Positions 42,853 to 50,583 are shown, numbered from the stretch's first letter. The stretch is DNA of 52,231 bases from Caryophanales bacterium UBA4682 (GCA_002404995.1 DHKY01000008.1:1-52231), one strand, 5' to 3'. The notes: generated from the letters alone by a model not told the origin. Numbers and translations are program-made.

Positions 42853-43821
42853 TTACCTCAGCGAGCTGAATTCGACAGAAGCAAACGCCCGGTTAGCAGA
42901 ATCTAGAAGGGCATCTAACGAATCATAAGGAAGAGAAGCGACTTTGCATCCCTTGATGGCTTCCCAGTTCTTCTCTGCTTCTGCCGCCTTGTCGGCATCG
43001 GTCAAATCCGTGAATGCATAGCTCGGATTGTACCTCCACTCTCCGTCTTCCGCCTTAAGCGTATCATGGAAATCAAGATTACTGTCCGTGATACGATCGT
43101 GGAAATTCAGCTGTTTGCCTTTGAGATAGTCTTCTAAGGCATGAACAGACGAGGCAAAATCTTTGTTCTCTTCCTGTTCCAGACGTTCCTTCTTCCCATT
43201 CGGGAAATATGGATTGACCGAAGAATCCTGGTACGTGTAAAGGGTCTTTCCGTCTTTTTCTTCTTTGCTCGCCTCTTTCAGAATCTTGATATTGCCATCC
43301 CTGACATCCTGATAGTAGGTATTCCTGAAAGATCCAAGCTTATACTGATCGGAGTCCGGGACATTAAGATAGACTACTAAATCACGTCTGCTGTCCTGAT
43401 CGCCGGAGGAATCATCCGCCGTATAGCAGACATATTCGCCTTTCGAAATATAGCCGGCTTCTTCTTCCGGATCACGAAGAGTTCCTGTCCAGTTCCTTCC
43501 ATTGACGGAAATGTGCTTGGCCAGGTAGATGCTTGAAGAAGCATCCTCGCCTTGATAGGAAGAAGGAACCTCAATGGTCTCGACTTTCTCCTTGTCCTCT
43601 TCTTGGACCCGTGCCCAGACATTCGCAGAATACGTCTCATGGAAAGAAACAGAGTCGATTCTTCCACCCGTCACAGTAACATCAGCCTTTACAACAAAAT
43701 AGCCTTCTCTGTTCCTTGTGCCGGCATCCCGGATGTAGCAGGATGCATTCCTTGTTTTCTTGCATCCAGTCAGGCTAAGAAGAAGGGGAATCCTTCCCAA
43801 TATGCTAATCCGTTTATTCAT
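42853..43821 (-). CDS. Putative lipoprotein, possibly FMN_bind-like
   Basis: Exported lipoprotein of 322 residues with LTGC (Cys20). In the hydrophobic core of the signal peptide, ILG-x-IPLLLSL has an AGG codon; Met keeps the core intact, Arg would break it. After the signal, GYFVVKADVTVTGGRIDSVSF resembles the strand pattern of FMN-binding (FMN_bind) modules, a weak match. The rest is acidic and Lys/Tyr-rich without recognised domain. It lies between KduD and the deacetylase, but no binding-protein fold is evident. Confidence 0.6.
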   Translation of the reverse strand: MNKRISILGRIPLLLSLTGCKKTRNASCYIRDAGTRNREGYFVVKADVTVTGGRIDSVSFHETYSANVWARVQEEDKEKVETIEVPSSYQGEDASSSIYLAKHISVNGRNWTGTLRDPEEEAGYISKGEYVCYTADDSSGDQDSRRDLVVYLNVPDSDQYKLGSFRNTYYQDVRDGNIKILKEASKEEKDGKTLYTYQDSSVNPYFPNGKKERLEQEENKDFASSVHALEDYLKGKQLNFHDRITDSNLDFHDTLKAEDGEWRYNPSYAFTDLTDADKAAEAEKNWEAIKGCKVASLPYDSLDALLDSANRAFASVEFSSLR

Positions 43822-43859
43822 TGCTTTTTCCTCCGTTTCCTTCCAATCAGAATAATTTG

Positions 43860-44660
43860 TTATTGTGGCTGTTTGCCGATATAAGCTAAGATTCCGCCAT
43901 CGACATATAAGATATGCCCATTAACGAAATCCGATGCATCGCTTGCTAAGAAGACAGCTGGTCCCCTTAAGTCCCCTGGAGTACCCCAGCGTCCTGCCGG
44001 AGTCTTAGAACGGATAAACTTGTCAAACGGATGCCTAGAGCCATCCGGCTGCTTTTCACGAAGCGGGGCCGTCTGAGGAGTGGCAATATAGCCAGGACCG
44101 ATACCATTGCACTGAATGTTGTAGGCACCATATTCGGAGCAGATATTCCGGGTCAGCCTCTTCAATCCGCCTTTTGCGGCCGCATAAGCAGAGACGGTCT
44201 CACGTCCTAATTCGCTCCTCCTAGAGCAGATATTGATAATCTTTCCGTGTCCTTCCTTAATCCTATAAGGGATGACTGCTTTGGAAACGATAAAAGGAGC
44301 AACCAAGTCGACATCGACTACTGCGCGGAAGTCTTTTTCGCTCCTGTCGGTCATCGGAATACGTTTGATGATTCCGGCATTATTGACAAGAATATCCAGA
44401 TGTCCGAATTTATCAATAATCTTCTTGACAAAGGCCTGGACTTCTTCTTCCTTTGTGACATCGCAGACTTCTCCGTAGGCATCAATTCCTTTTTCCTTGT
44501 AGGATTCAATGCCTTTTGCTAATTTATCCGGATTCAGATCGTTGAAAACGATTTTGGCTCCCATTGCAGCATAGGCACTAGCAATCGCAAAGCCGATTCC
44601 ATAGCTCGCACCAGTGACCCAAGCAACCTTTCCATCTAAGCGGAATGATGAATTATCCAT
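43860..44660 (-). CDS. kduD: SDR dehydrogenase KduD
   Basis: Short-chain dehydrogenase of 266 residues, 2-dehydro-3-deoxy-D-gluconate 5-dehydrogenase (close relative of gluconate 5-dehydrogenase), reducing the KduI product to KDG. Motifs: VTGASYGIGFAIA, ILVNNAGIIKRIPM, catalytic SAYAAAKGG, and WGTPGDL, FVNGHILYVDGGILAYIG. In IICS-x-x-SELGRETVSAY both x codons are AGG, where the family has two Met, while the R is CGT. It heads operon 2. AGGAG lies before the ATG. Confidence 0.92.
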   Translation of the reverse strand: MDNSSFRLDGKVAWVTGASYGIGFAIASAYAAMGAKIVFNDLNPDKLAKGIESYKEKGIDAYGEVCDVTKEEEVQAFVKKIIDKFGHLDILVNNAGIIKRIPMTDRSEKDFRAVVDVDLVAPFIVSKAVIPYRIKEGHGKIINICSRRSELGRETVSAYAAAKGGLKRLTRNICSEYGAYNIQCNGIGPGYIATPQTAPLREKQPDGSRHPFDKFIRSKTPAGRWGTPGDLRGPAVFLASDASDFVNGHILYVDGGILAYIGKQPQ

Positions 44661-44683
44661 GTTTTATTAATCTCCTCGGCATT

Positions 44684-44712
44684 ATTCTATCATTCTTGTA
44701 TACAAGTTTAAA
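44684..44712 (-). promoter_or_regulatory. Promoter of pectin operon 2 with operator in the spacer
   Basis: TTTAAA (-35, 44707-44712) and TAGAAT (-10, 44684-44689) are exactly 17 bases apart. The spacer holds CTTGTATACAAG, so a bound regulator would block RNA polymerase directly. Confidence 0.75.
44695..44706. promoter_or_regulatory. GntR-type operator of pectin operon 2
   Basis: Third perfect CTTGTATACAAG of the window, identical to the two before operon 1. The shared site links both operons to one regulator. Confidence 0.82.
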
Positions 44713-44793
44713 GGGGTTACATTTCATCTTGTGCTCTGGACACAAATATGATTTTCGCATTTGTTCTTTACCAGCTTGAACAATTCTTCAAAC

Positions 44794-44826
44794 AAAAAAT
44801 CTCCCCTGTTTTTCAAAGGAAGATTT
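44794..44826 (-). terminator. Terminator after the alcohol dehydrogenase gene
   Basis: On the minus strand AAATCTTCC pairs with GGGAGATTT (one wobble), with an 11-12 base loop and a T-run after it. Confidence 0.78.
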
Positions 44827-44845
44827 TTAAGAAAAGAAGTATTCC

Positions 44846-46012
44846 TTATAAGGATGCCTTTAGAATGGCAAGGATGTCATCGTGATAGAGAGGCTCCCAC
44901 GCTTTATCCAAGCCTTCGTTCTGGACAATATGCTGTGTCCTCTCCTCTAGCCGTGATTCATCGATTCCTAATTCTTTCAGATGCCTTGGAATTCCAAGGG
45001 AGAGGAAGAACTCGTAAGTCTTCCTGATGGCTTCCCGTGCTAATACGTACTTGTCGCCATCTTCTTTCAATCCTAAGACATTCTTGGCATAGGAAACAAA
45101 CCGGTCGACGCTCTTCTCATTCAGGATATGTTCCCTCCAGCGAGGAGTAAGAATCGCAAGTCCGATACCATGAGTAATGTCATAATAGGCAGAAAGAGCG
45201 TGTTCCATCGCATGCCTTGGCCAATGGGAGGCTCCGCTTCCGCAGGAAAGGATGCCATTGCATCCAAAAGAGCAATCCCACCTAAGCTGGGCTCTTGCTT
45301 CATAATTATCCGGTTCCTTTAGGGCGATTTTCACATTCGTCCTTAAGGAACGGAGAGTTGCCTCCATCCTGCCATCATTGAGGATAGTAGAAGGGGTTGC
45401 AAAGTACTGTTCGAAGATATGGTTCCTAGCATCGGCTGTTCCAGCGGCAGTCTGTTTCTTCGAAACGGAGAAAGTATAGGTCGGATCAAGAAGAGAATAA
45501 GCGGGGAAGACAAGCGGAGAACTATAGCAGAGCTTATCGTTGGTCTCAGTCCGTGAGATAACACCTCCATCATCGAATTCGGAACCAGTAGCTGCCAAAG
45601 TCAGAATATCGACTATCGGAAGTGCTTTGACAGTCTCGGCTTTGCCGATGATGATATCCCAAGGATCCCCATCATAGAAAGCAGAGCCGGCGATAGCCTT
45701 AGAACAATCCAGAACCGATCCTCCACCGACGGCCAGAATAACATCGATTTTCTTTTCCTTGCAGATCCGGACACCGTCTAAGACCGAAGGGTTGTACTTG
45801 GGATTCGGTTCGATATCACTGAGGTCATAAATCTCATAGCCTTTCAAGATCGAATGGACTTTGTCATATAGTCCCCTCTTCTTGATGGATGACTTTCCAT
45901 AGGTAAGAAGGACTCTTCTGCCGTAGTGAGACCTGACTTGACGAAGATGTTCGTCCACGACTCCTTTTCCGAAATAGACTTTGGTTGGAGTCTCCCAGAA
46001 GAAATTATTCAT
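44846..46012 (-). CDS. Iron-containing alcohol dehydrogenase (BDH/YugJ-like)
   Basis: NAD(P)-dependent group III alcohol dehydrogenase, 388 residues. It starts MNNFFWETPTKVYFGKGV, the standard opening of butanol dehydrogenase relatives, has the nucleotide motif AVGGGSVLDCSKAIA, and metal-binding His in HWPRHAMEHALSAYYDITHG. The ATG at 46012 is chosen over 46108 because AGGAG lies eight bases upstream and TATAAT falls just before it. It likely reduces aldehydes in fermentation. It is divergent from the lysine transporter. Confidence 0.9.
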   Translation of the reverse strand: MNNFFWETPTKVYFGKGVVDEHLRQVRSHYGRRVLLTYGKSSIKKRGLYDKVHSILKGYEIYDLSDIEPNPKYNPSVLDGVRICKEKKIDVILAVGGGSVLDCSKAIAGSAFYDGDPWDIIIGKAETVKALPIVDILTLAATGSEFDDGGVISRTETNDKLCYSSPLVFPAYSLLDPTYTFSVSKKQTAAGTADARNHIFEQYFATPSTILNDGRMEATLRSLRTNVKIALKEPDNYEARAQLRWDCSFGCNGILSCGSGASHWPRHAMEHALSAYYDITHGIGLAILTPRWREHILNEKSVDRFVSYAKNVLGLKEDGDKYVLAREAIRKTYEFFLSLGIPRHLKELGIDESRLEERTQHIVQNEGLDKAWEPLYHDDILAILKASL

Positions 46013-46102
46013 TTCTATATCTCCTTTATCTTTTAAATTATAGCGCAGAGCAGCTGTGTAATCTCTTACAGAGAACGATTTTGGTCTTTTTTGTTTTTTC
46101 TC

Positions 46103-46131
46103 TTGCAATCCGTCCCGGAATATTGTTAACT
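46103..46131 (+). promoter_or_regulatory. Promoter of the lysine transporter operon
   Basis: TTGCAA (46103-46108) and TTAACT (46126-46131) are 17 bases apart just before the riboswitch. The -10 box is imperfect. Confidence 0.5.
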
Positions 46132-46134
46132 AAA

Positions 46135-46388
46135 CCCTGTCAGATCGAATAGAGGAGCGGCTACAAATTAGTACTTTTAAGGTTATGCGAATCGCCTTAA
46201 AAGGAAAGGTAAGAGCCGCCGAAACCATCTCGAGTACTTCTCGCAGAGGAAAGAGACGAGTTGGGCCTTATGGGAATACCTTAAGGACTCTCCTAGGCAA
46301 TAGACCTAGGTTGGCACTATTGATACGAGAGTCCTGTCTTCTTTGTAAGCGGCTTCGCATCATGTGCGAAGCTGACAGAAAGGGAGAC
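46135..46388 (+). promoter_or_regulatory. Lysine riboswitch (L-box)
   Basis: The leader has the L-box core: AGAGGAGCGG with AGTA after it (46151-46173), GAGCCGCCGAAAC (46213-46225) and GTTGGGC (46260-46266), plus a stem GGACTCTC/GAGAGTCC (46285-46334). Bases CTGTCAG (46137-46143) can pair with CTGACAG (46372-46378) as a closing helix, and CCC (46135-46137) can reach the GGG of the Shine-Dalgarno AAAGGGAG. This suggests translational shut-off when lysine is bound. No T-run terminator is seen, though a strong GCTTCGCA/TGCGAAGC hairpin (46352-46372) precedes the ribosome binding site. Confidence 0.85.
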
Positions 46389-46396
46389 ATTTTTTC

Positions 46397-47293
46397 ATGT
46401 CTAGATCATTATCAATCCGTGTTCTTGCTGTTTTATGTGCGTTTTCTTCGTTCACTGCCTGTTCGAAAGGATTCGGTTCGGCCGGAAAAGACATCCAGAT
46501 CGATGGCAAAAGTTATCATGTGGAAGCCGAAAAACTTGTTGTCGGCAGGGAATGCAACTATGCTCCGTTCAACTGGACCGAAACCAAAGAAAACGAAAAC
46601 ACCCTGAAGATTTCCAATGCCCAGGGCTATGCCGATGGCTATGATATCCAGATTGCCAAGAAGCTGTCTGAGAAAATGGGAAGGGAAGTCGAAATCGTGA
46701 AAGAACTCTGGGAAAGCCTTGTCGCCGACTGCGATAACGGAGCTATCAACTTAGTCTTAGCCGGTAGGACGGATACGGAAGAGAGAAGACAGACGATTGC
46801 TTTCAGCGATGAATACTATCGTTCCGAAGTCGTTCTGATCACGAGAACAGAATATTCGACTCAGTTCGATGGCCAGATTCTCGGCAAGGAAGAACTTGGT
46901 TCTTTATTAAAAGGTAAACAGGTAGTCTCGCAGGCTAATACGGTCGAAGATGACAGGATTGATAATTTTGTCAAAGACTATGGCTGTGTCCATGCCTCCG
47001 CCCAGACCACTTATGCCTTAGCCGCAAAGGATGTGGAGAACTCCACTGCGGACTTCCTCACTGTAGAGAGGCCGGTTGCCAAAAACTATGTCCAGAACAG
47101 GAAAGGACTTGGCATCATCCGCAGGAATCAGGATATTCTTGGAATTGATTTAGCCGAACTCGGCGTTTCAATTGGAATTAAGAAACAGAACACCGGATTA
47201 AAAGAAGCTGTCAATGCGGCCCTGAAGTCGATTTCTGCTTCAGAACGGGAGCAGAGGATGACCGATGCCGTCTTACGGAGTGCAGCAGAATGA
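46397..47293 (+). CDS. Lysine ABC transporter binding lipoprotein
   Basis: Amino acid-binding protein of 298 residues (SBP family 3). Signal peptide with lipobox FTAC (Cys22). Ligand motifs: CNYAPFNWTE, GYADGYDIQIAKKL and NLVLAG-x-TDTEERRQTIAFS, with AGG at the family Met position and AGA for the two real Arg. The lysine riboswitch before it points to lysine as ligand. AAAGGGAG lies eight bases before the ATG. The ATG of the permease overlaps its stop. Confidence 0.9.
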   Translation: MSRSLSIRVLAVLCAFSSFTACSKGFGSAGKDIQIDGKSYHVEAEKLVVGRECNYAPFNWTETKENENTLKISNAQGYADGYDIQIAKKLSEKMGREVEIVKELWESLVADCDNGAINLVLAGRTDTEERRQTIAFSDEYYRSEVVLITRTEYSTQFDGQILGKEELGSLLKGKQVVSQANTVEDDRIDNFVKDYGCVHASAQTTYALAAKDVENSTADFLTVERPVAKNYVQNRKGLGIIRRNQDILGIDLAELGVSIGIKKQNTGLKEAVNAALKSISASEREQRMTDAVLRSAAE

Positions 47294-48084
47294 GCTTCTC
47301 TGATAGGTCAGAGCTGTTATCCAACTACGGAAGTTTCTATCTTTATGGTCTTCTTTCCACTGTCATTCTCTCTTTAGTCGGTACCTTCGGCGGTCTTTTC
47401 CTTGGTGTTTTTCTTGCCTTTGGAAAGAAACTGGAAACGAAAGGAACTCCGTGGTATAAGAAAATTTATGCTTATCCGATAAAATTCATCTGCCAGATTT
47501 ACTCTCTGATCATCCGTGGCACTCCGAGGATGGTCCAGGCAAGGATTTTCAAATACGGATGCCAGGCCAGGGGGTTGAACTGGAACAAGGTCCTCAGCGG
47601 AAACTCTGTCTTCAACGGATGGTTCCTCGCTGGTAGGATTGTCATCACCTTCAATACGGCTGCCTATAGGGGTGAAATTATCCTTTCTGGCTTGAATGGT
47701 GTCGACAAAGGACAGGAAGAGGGTGCAAGAGCCCTTGGCAGGAACAAGAGGCAGACTCTTTTCTCTGTCCAGCTTCCTCAGGCAATCCGGAACTCGATTC
47801 CAACGATCGGCAACGAGTGGGTCGTGAACATCAAGGATTCCTCGGTCCTGAATGTCATTGCGGTCAGCGAACTTTACTGGCAAGCCAATGCGGCAGCGAG
47901 CAAGAACTATAAATACAGGGCTAGTTATCTTCTGATTGCCTGCATCTATCTGCTTTTGACTCTCTGTGCAACTCTGATTCTTAAAATCGTGGAATACAAG
48001 ATGGATGGAAAGAAACCGAACTTCAATCTGAAGGAAAGGTTCTTCCATTATCAAAAGAAGGAGAAACAAAATGCCGCTTGTTAG
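47290..48084 (+). CDS. Lysine ABC transporter permease
   Basis: Amino acid permease of the HisM/GlnP type, 264 residues, about five to six helices. It starts with LYGLLSTVILSLVGTFGGLFLG and has IIRGTPRMVQA (typically RGTPLLVQ), then AAYRGEIILSGLNGVDKGQEEGARALG, the cytoplasmic EAA-like loop, and PQAIRNSIPTIGNEW. The TG-x-x overlap with the binding-protein gene and the 14-base overlap with the ATPase show one unit. Confidence 0.92.
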   Translation: MSFSDRSELLSNYGSFYLYGLLSTVILSLVGTFGGLFLGVFLAFGKKLETKGTPWYKKIYAYPIKFICQIYSLIIRGTPRMVQARIFKYGCQARGLNWNKVLSGNSVFNGWFLAGRIVITFNTAAYRGEIILSGLNGVDKGQEEGARALGRNKRQTLFSVQLPQAIRNSIPTIGNEWVVNIKDSSVLNVIAVSELYWQANAAASKNYKYRASYLLIACIYLLLTLCATLILKIVEYKMDGKKPNFNLKERFFHYQKKEKQNAAC

Positions 48085-48865
48085 TATTCATCATTTAGCA
48101 AAAACCTTTGAAGGCAATACAAAGGTGTTAAAAGATATCTCCTTCGATGTAAACGAAGGCGAATGTTTGACTATTATTGGCCCTTCTGGTTCTGGTAAGT
48201 CAACCCTTCTCCGTTGCATCAATCGTCTGGAGACTCCTTCTTCCGGGGAGATTCTCTATAAGGGAGAGAATATCCTCGATTCGAAATACGATGTCAATTC
48301 CTTAAGAAGCCGCATTTCCATGGTCTTCCAGTCCTTCAATCTTTTTAACAACAGGGATGTTCTGGAAAATTGTGTCATCGGTCAAAGAAAGGTCCTCCAT
48401 CGTAAGAAAAAGGAGGCGGAAGAGATTGCTCTCAAGAATCTAGAAAGAGTCGGATTAGCAGATCGTATCCACTTCAAGATCCGTGATATCTCTGGAGGAC
48501 AGAAACAGCGTGTTGCGATCGCAAGAGCTTTATCGAGGAATCCGGATGTCATCCTTTTCGATGAACCGACTTCTGCCCTAGATCCAGAGAGGGTCAATGA
48601 AGTCCTCTCGGTCAGGAAAGAACTTGCCGATGAGCACGTCACTAGGATTGTCGTCACCCATGAGAGGAGCTTTGCCGAGCACGTTTCTTCCAAAGTCATC
48701 TTCAGGGATCAAGGCTTAGTTGCCGAAGAAGGTACGCCGGATTATATTTTCCATCAATCGACAAACGAACGTCTGCTCTCCTTCCTGAATCATCCGAGTC
48801 ACTCCCTTTTCTATAAGCCGAGCGAACCTCCGCTCCTTTCCGAAAAAGGATTCCGTGGCGATTAG
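48071..48865 (+). CDS. Lysine ABC transporter ATPase, GlnQ type
   Basis: Amino acid importer ATPase of 264 residues: Walker A IIGPSGSGKSTLL, Q-loop VFQSFNLF, signature ISGGQKQRVAIARAL, Walker B VILFDEPTSALDPE, H-loop VVTHE. Seven AGG codons all fall where GlnQ proteins have Met: in NN-x-DVLEN, LS-x-NPDV, DPE-x-VNEV (48590-48592), SV-x-KEL (48614-48616), VT-x-IVV (48644-48646), THE-x-SFA (48665-48667) and IF-x-DQG. All AGA and CGN codons fall at Arg or variable positions. Internal ATG occurs once. Confidence 0.94.
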   Translation: MPLVSIHHLAKTFEGNTKVLKDISFDVNEGECLTIIGPSGSGKSTLLRCINRLETPSSGEILYKGENILDSKYDVNSLRSRISMVFQSFNLFNNRDVLENCVIGQRKVLHRKKKEAEEIALKNLERVGLADRIHFKIRDISGGQKQRVAIARALSRNPDVILFDEPTSALDPERVNEVLSVRKELADEHVTRIVVTHERSFAEHVSSKVIFRDQGLVAEEGTPDYIFHQSTNERLLSFLNHPSHSLFYKPSEPPLLSEKGFRGD

Positions 48866-48866
48866 T

Positions 48867-48895
48867 TTGAATTTCCAAGAAGAAGTCCTTACAAT
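48867..48895 (+). promoter_or_regulatory. Promoter of the phosphodiesterase pair
   Basis: TTGAAT (48867-48872) and TACAAT (48890-48895) with a 17-base spacer. Transcription should start about two to three bases before the ATG at 48905, a second likely leaderless start in the window; no Shine-Dalgarno is visible. Confidence 0.65.
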
Positions 48896-48904
48896 ATCCG
48901 TGCA

Positions 48905-49399
48905 ATGAAAATCAGGGTACTGAGTGATCTCCACAACGATTCCGATTATGCAAAAGCAGCTCTTTCCTTATTCAAGAAAGAATATTTTGATAAACTCTAT
49001 CTGCTAGGTGACCTTCTAAATGATGTCATTGATGTCTTCAATCCTTTGCATGACAAGATTCTAGCCGTTAGAGGAAACTGTGACTCCTATGAGGAAATCG
49101 ATTTTGCAAGATTCGATAGGCCGTTGATCAACAGGGATTACCAGTTAAAAAAAAGCATCGTCCTGACCCATGGGCACTTCTATAATCCTAGGAACTATAC
49201 CGCACCTTATGACATCAGGCTGATCGGTCATTCCCATCAGAGCTTCATTGTCAAAGATAAGATGGGACGGATTATTGCTAATCCTGGCTCTCTTGCGCAG
49301 CCAAGAGATGGCGTCCACTCCTATAGGATTAGGGATGAAAAGGGAAGGAGAATCCTAGATTTTGATTCTTCCTCTGTCGTGGAGTCTCTCGACTTTTGA
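48905..49399 (+). CDS. YfcE-like phosphodiesterase
   Basis: Calcineurin-fold metallophosphatase of 164 residues of the YfcE/MJ0936 family, hydrolysing phosphodiesters. Metal motifs: SDLHNDS, GDLLND, VRGNCDS, THGHF and IGHSHQ, with NPGSLAQPRDG near the end. In MKI-x-VLSDLH the codon is AGG, where the family has Met or a hydrophobic residue. The physiological substrate is unknown. Confidence 0.88.
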   Translation: MKIRVLSDLHNDSDYAKAALSLFKKEYFDKLYLLGDLLNDVIDVFNPLHDKILAVRGNCDSYEEIDFARFDRPLINRDYQLKKSIVLTHGHFYNPRNYTAPYDIRLIGHSHQSFIVKDKMGRIIANPGSLAQPRDGVHSYRIRDEKGRRILDFDSSSVVESLDF

Positions 49400-49418
49400 A
49401 AGAAAGAGGTAATTGAAA

Positions 49419-49955
49419 ATGAATTTTCTGATTGGTTCGGATATCCATGGTTCTTATTACTATGCGAAGATTTTCTTTTCCAAGACAGAAAAGTACAATC
49501 CTGAGAAGATCATTCTTCTTGGAGACTTTTATTATTCTGGAGCACGGAACATTCCTCCGAAAGACTATTCTCCAAGAGAATGTGTCCAGCTAGTCAATTT
49601 TTTTGCCGATAAGATCATCGCCATCAAAGGAAACTGCGAATCCGAAGTCGATCAAAGGGTCTCTCCTTTCCTGTTTTCCGAAATCGGAACAAGGTATGTC
49701 TTCGGCAAGCAGATCACAAGGACACATGGACACCATTATTCGTTCGAGAACCTTCCTAAAGATCCTGGCGACATCTTCCTGCAAGGACATACCCACATCG
49801 GAGTCTTAGAAAAGAAGGAAAATCTTATTCTAGCCAACCCAGGCTCAATTTCTCTTCCAAAAGACAATCGTCACTCCTACAGGGTCAGGAACGAAGAAGG
49901 CATCAAGCTGATTGACCTTCTAACCGATGAAACTGTAAAAGAAATCAAGTTTTAG
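49419..49955 (+). CDS. YfcE-like phosphodiesterase, second copy
   Basis: Metallophosphatase of 178 residues closely related to the preceding gene. Motifs: GSDIHGS, LLGDFYYSG, IKGNCESEVDQ, RTHGHHY, LQGHTHIG, NPGSISLPKDNRHSY. It matches YfcE of Escherichia coli better than its neighbour in the GARN-PP-Y region. The ATG at 49419 has AGAGG upstream; a TTG at 49413 is also in frame. Tandem duplicates followed by divergence are likely. Confidence 0.9.
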   Translation: MNFLIGSDIHGSYYYAKIFFSKTEKYNPEKIILLGDFYYSGARNIPPKDYSPRECVQLVNFFADKIIAIKGNCESEVDQRVSPFLFSEIGTRYVFGKQITRTHGHHYSFENLPKDPGDIFLQGHTHIGVLEKKENLILANPGSISLPKDNRHSYRVRNEEGIKLIDLLTDETVKEIKF

Positions 49956-49962
49956 TTAACTT

Positions 49963-49988
49963 AAGGACAGCAAAGGGCTGTCCTTTTT
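49963..49988 (+). terminator. Terminator after the phosphodiesterase pair
   Basis: AAGGACAGC and GCTGTCCTT form a nine-base perfect stem with a five-base loop followed by TTTTT. Confidence 0.92.
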
Positions 49989-50104
49989 AAGTCTGAATAA
50001 GAATCTGTTTTAGAGCTTTTGGAATAAAACATCGAACAAATCATTTCTGATACATTTGAGGAAACAATAAATTTGCATGAGAAAATAGTAAAAATCCTTT
50101 CCTT

Positions 50105-50386
50105 CTATTTTTCCCAGAAAAAGCAAATATCCTGCCTTGCTCGAGTCAAATCACGAAAATCAATGACACATAATCCGGATTGGTTTCTGGTTTTACCTCG
50201 CACATTCCTCTGCGCGGATGAATCGATTATGTCTTTTAAAATCTTTCCTATACATTCAGCAAAATTGATTTTATTGATTTCAGGAGCCGCGTTTTCAAGT
50301 TTTTCAATGATGACTTCTTTTGCCGCCTCCGAAAGAACATCATCTAGAAAGCTACAAAAATCAGTGCAATCGAAAGCAAAGGACAT
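50105..50386 (-). CDS. Hypothetical protein, second of a coupled pair
   Basis: Unrecognised 93-residue protein with an acidic helical first half (LDDVLSEAAKEVIIEKLENAA) and a basic second half. It is coupled to the gene before it by a TAATG overlap (stop and start share bases). It lies on the minus strand in the AT-rich tail, with no recognised neighbour. It may belong to a small mobile or accessory unit. Confidence 0.45.
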   Translation of the reverse strand: MSFAFDCTDFCSFLDDVLSEAAKEVIIEKLENAAPEINKINFAECIGKILKDIIDSSAQRNVRGKTRNQSGLCVIDFRDLTRARQDICFFWEK

Positions 50387-50583
50387 TAAGCAACATTATG
50401 AAGAGACGATCTACCACACACAACATTTTCTTTCTGGGAAGAATTTCTCTTAATTTCAAGTCGCAGTTCTGGAAACTCTCTTGAGACACAACCAGGTAAA
50501 ACCAAATCGTAAAAGCCAGCCCTATTCTTGCATCTGAACTTGATAAACGGATAAATAATAGTAAAGAATTCTGAAATATTCAT
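50386..50583 (-). CDS. Hypothetical protein, first of a coupled pair
   Basis: Unrecognised 65-residue protein starting MNISEFFTII, with AAGGG before the ATG. It ends in the TAATG that starts the next gene. No domain is recognised. Confidence 0.4.
   Translation of the reverse strand: MNISEFFTIIYPFIKFRCKNRAGFYDLVLPGCVSREFPELRLEIKRNSSQKENVVCGRSSLHNVA

Larger units (their letters stand above)
46013..46396. other. Divergent control region: dehydrogenase promoter and lysine leader
   Basis: 384 bases without a gene. The minus-strand TATAAT at about 46035-46040 drives the dehydrogenase. The right two thirds are the lysine riboswitch leader of the transporter operon. Small ORFs crossing this leader are shadows. 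Confidence 0.75.

Noticed and set aside
46293..46311. CCTAGG repeat in the leader as an attachment site
   Set aside because: It is a hairpin arm inside the lysine riboswitch.
46185..46607. 140-residue ORF across the lysine leader
   Set aside because: It runs through riboswitch structure and overlaps the binding-protein gene in another frame.
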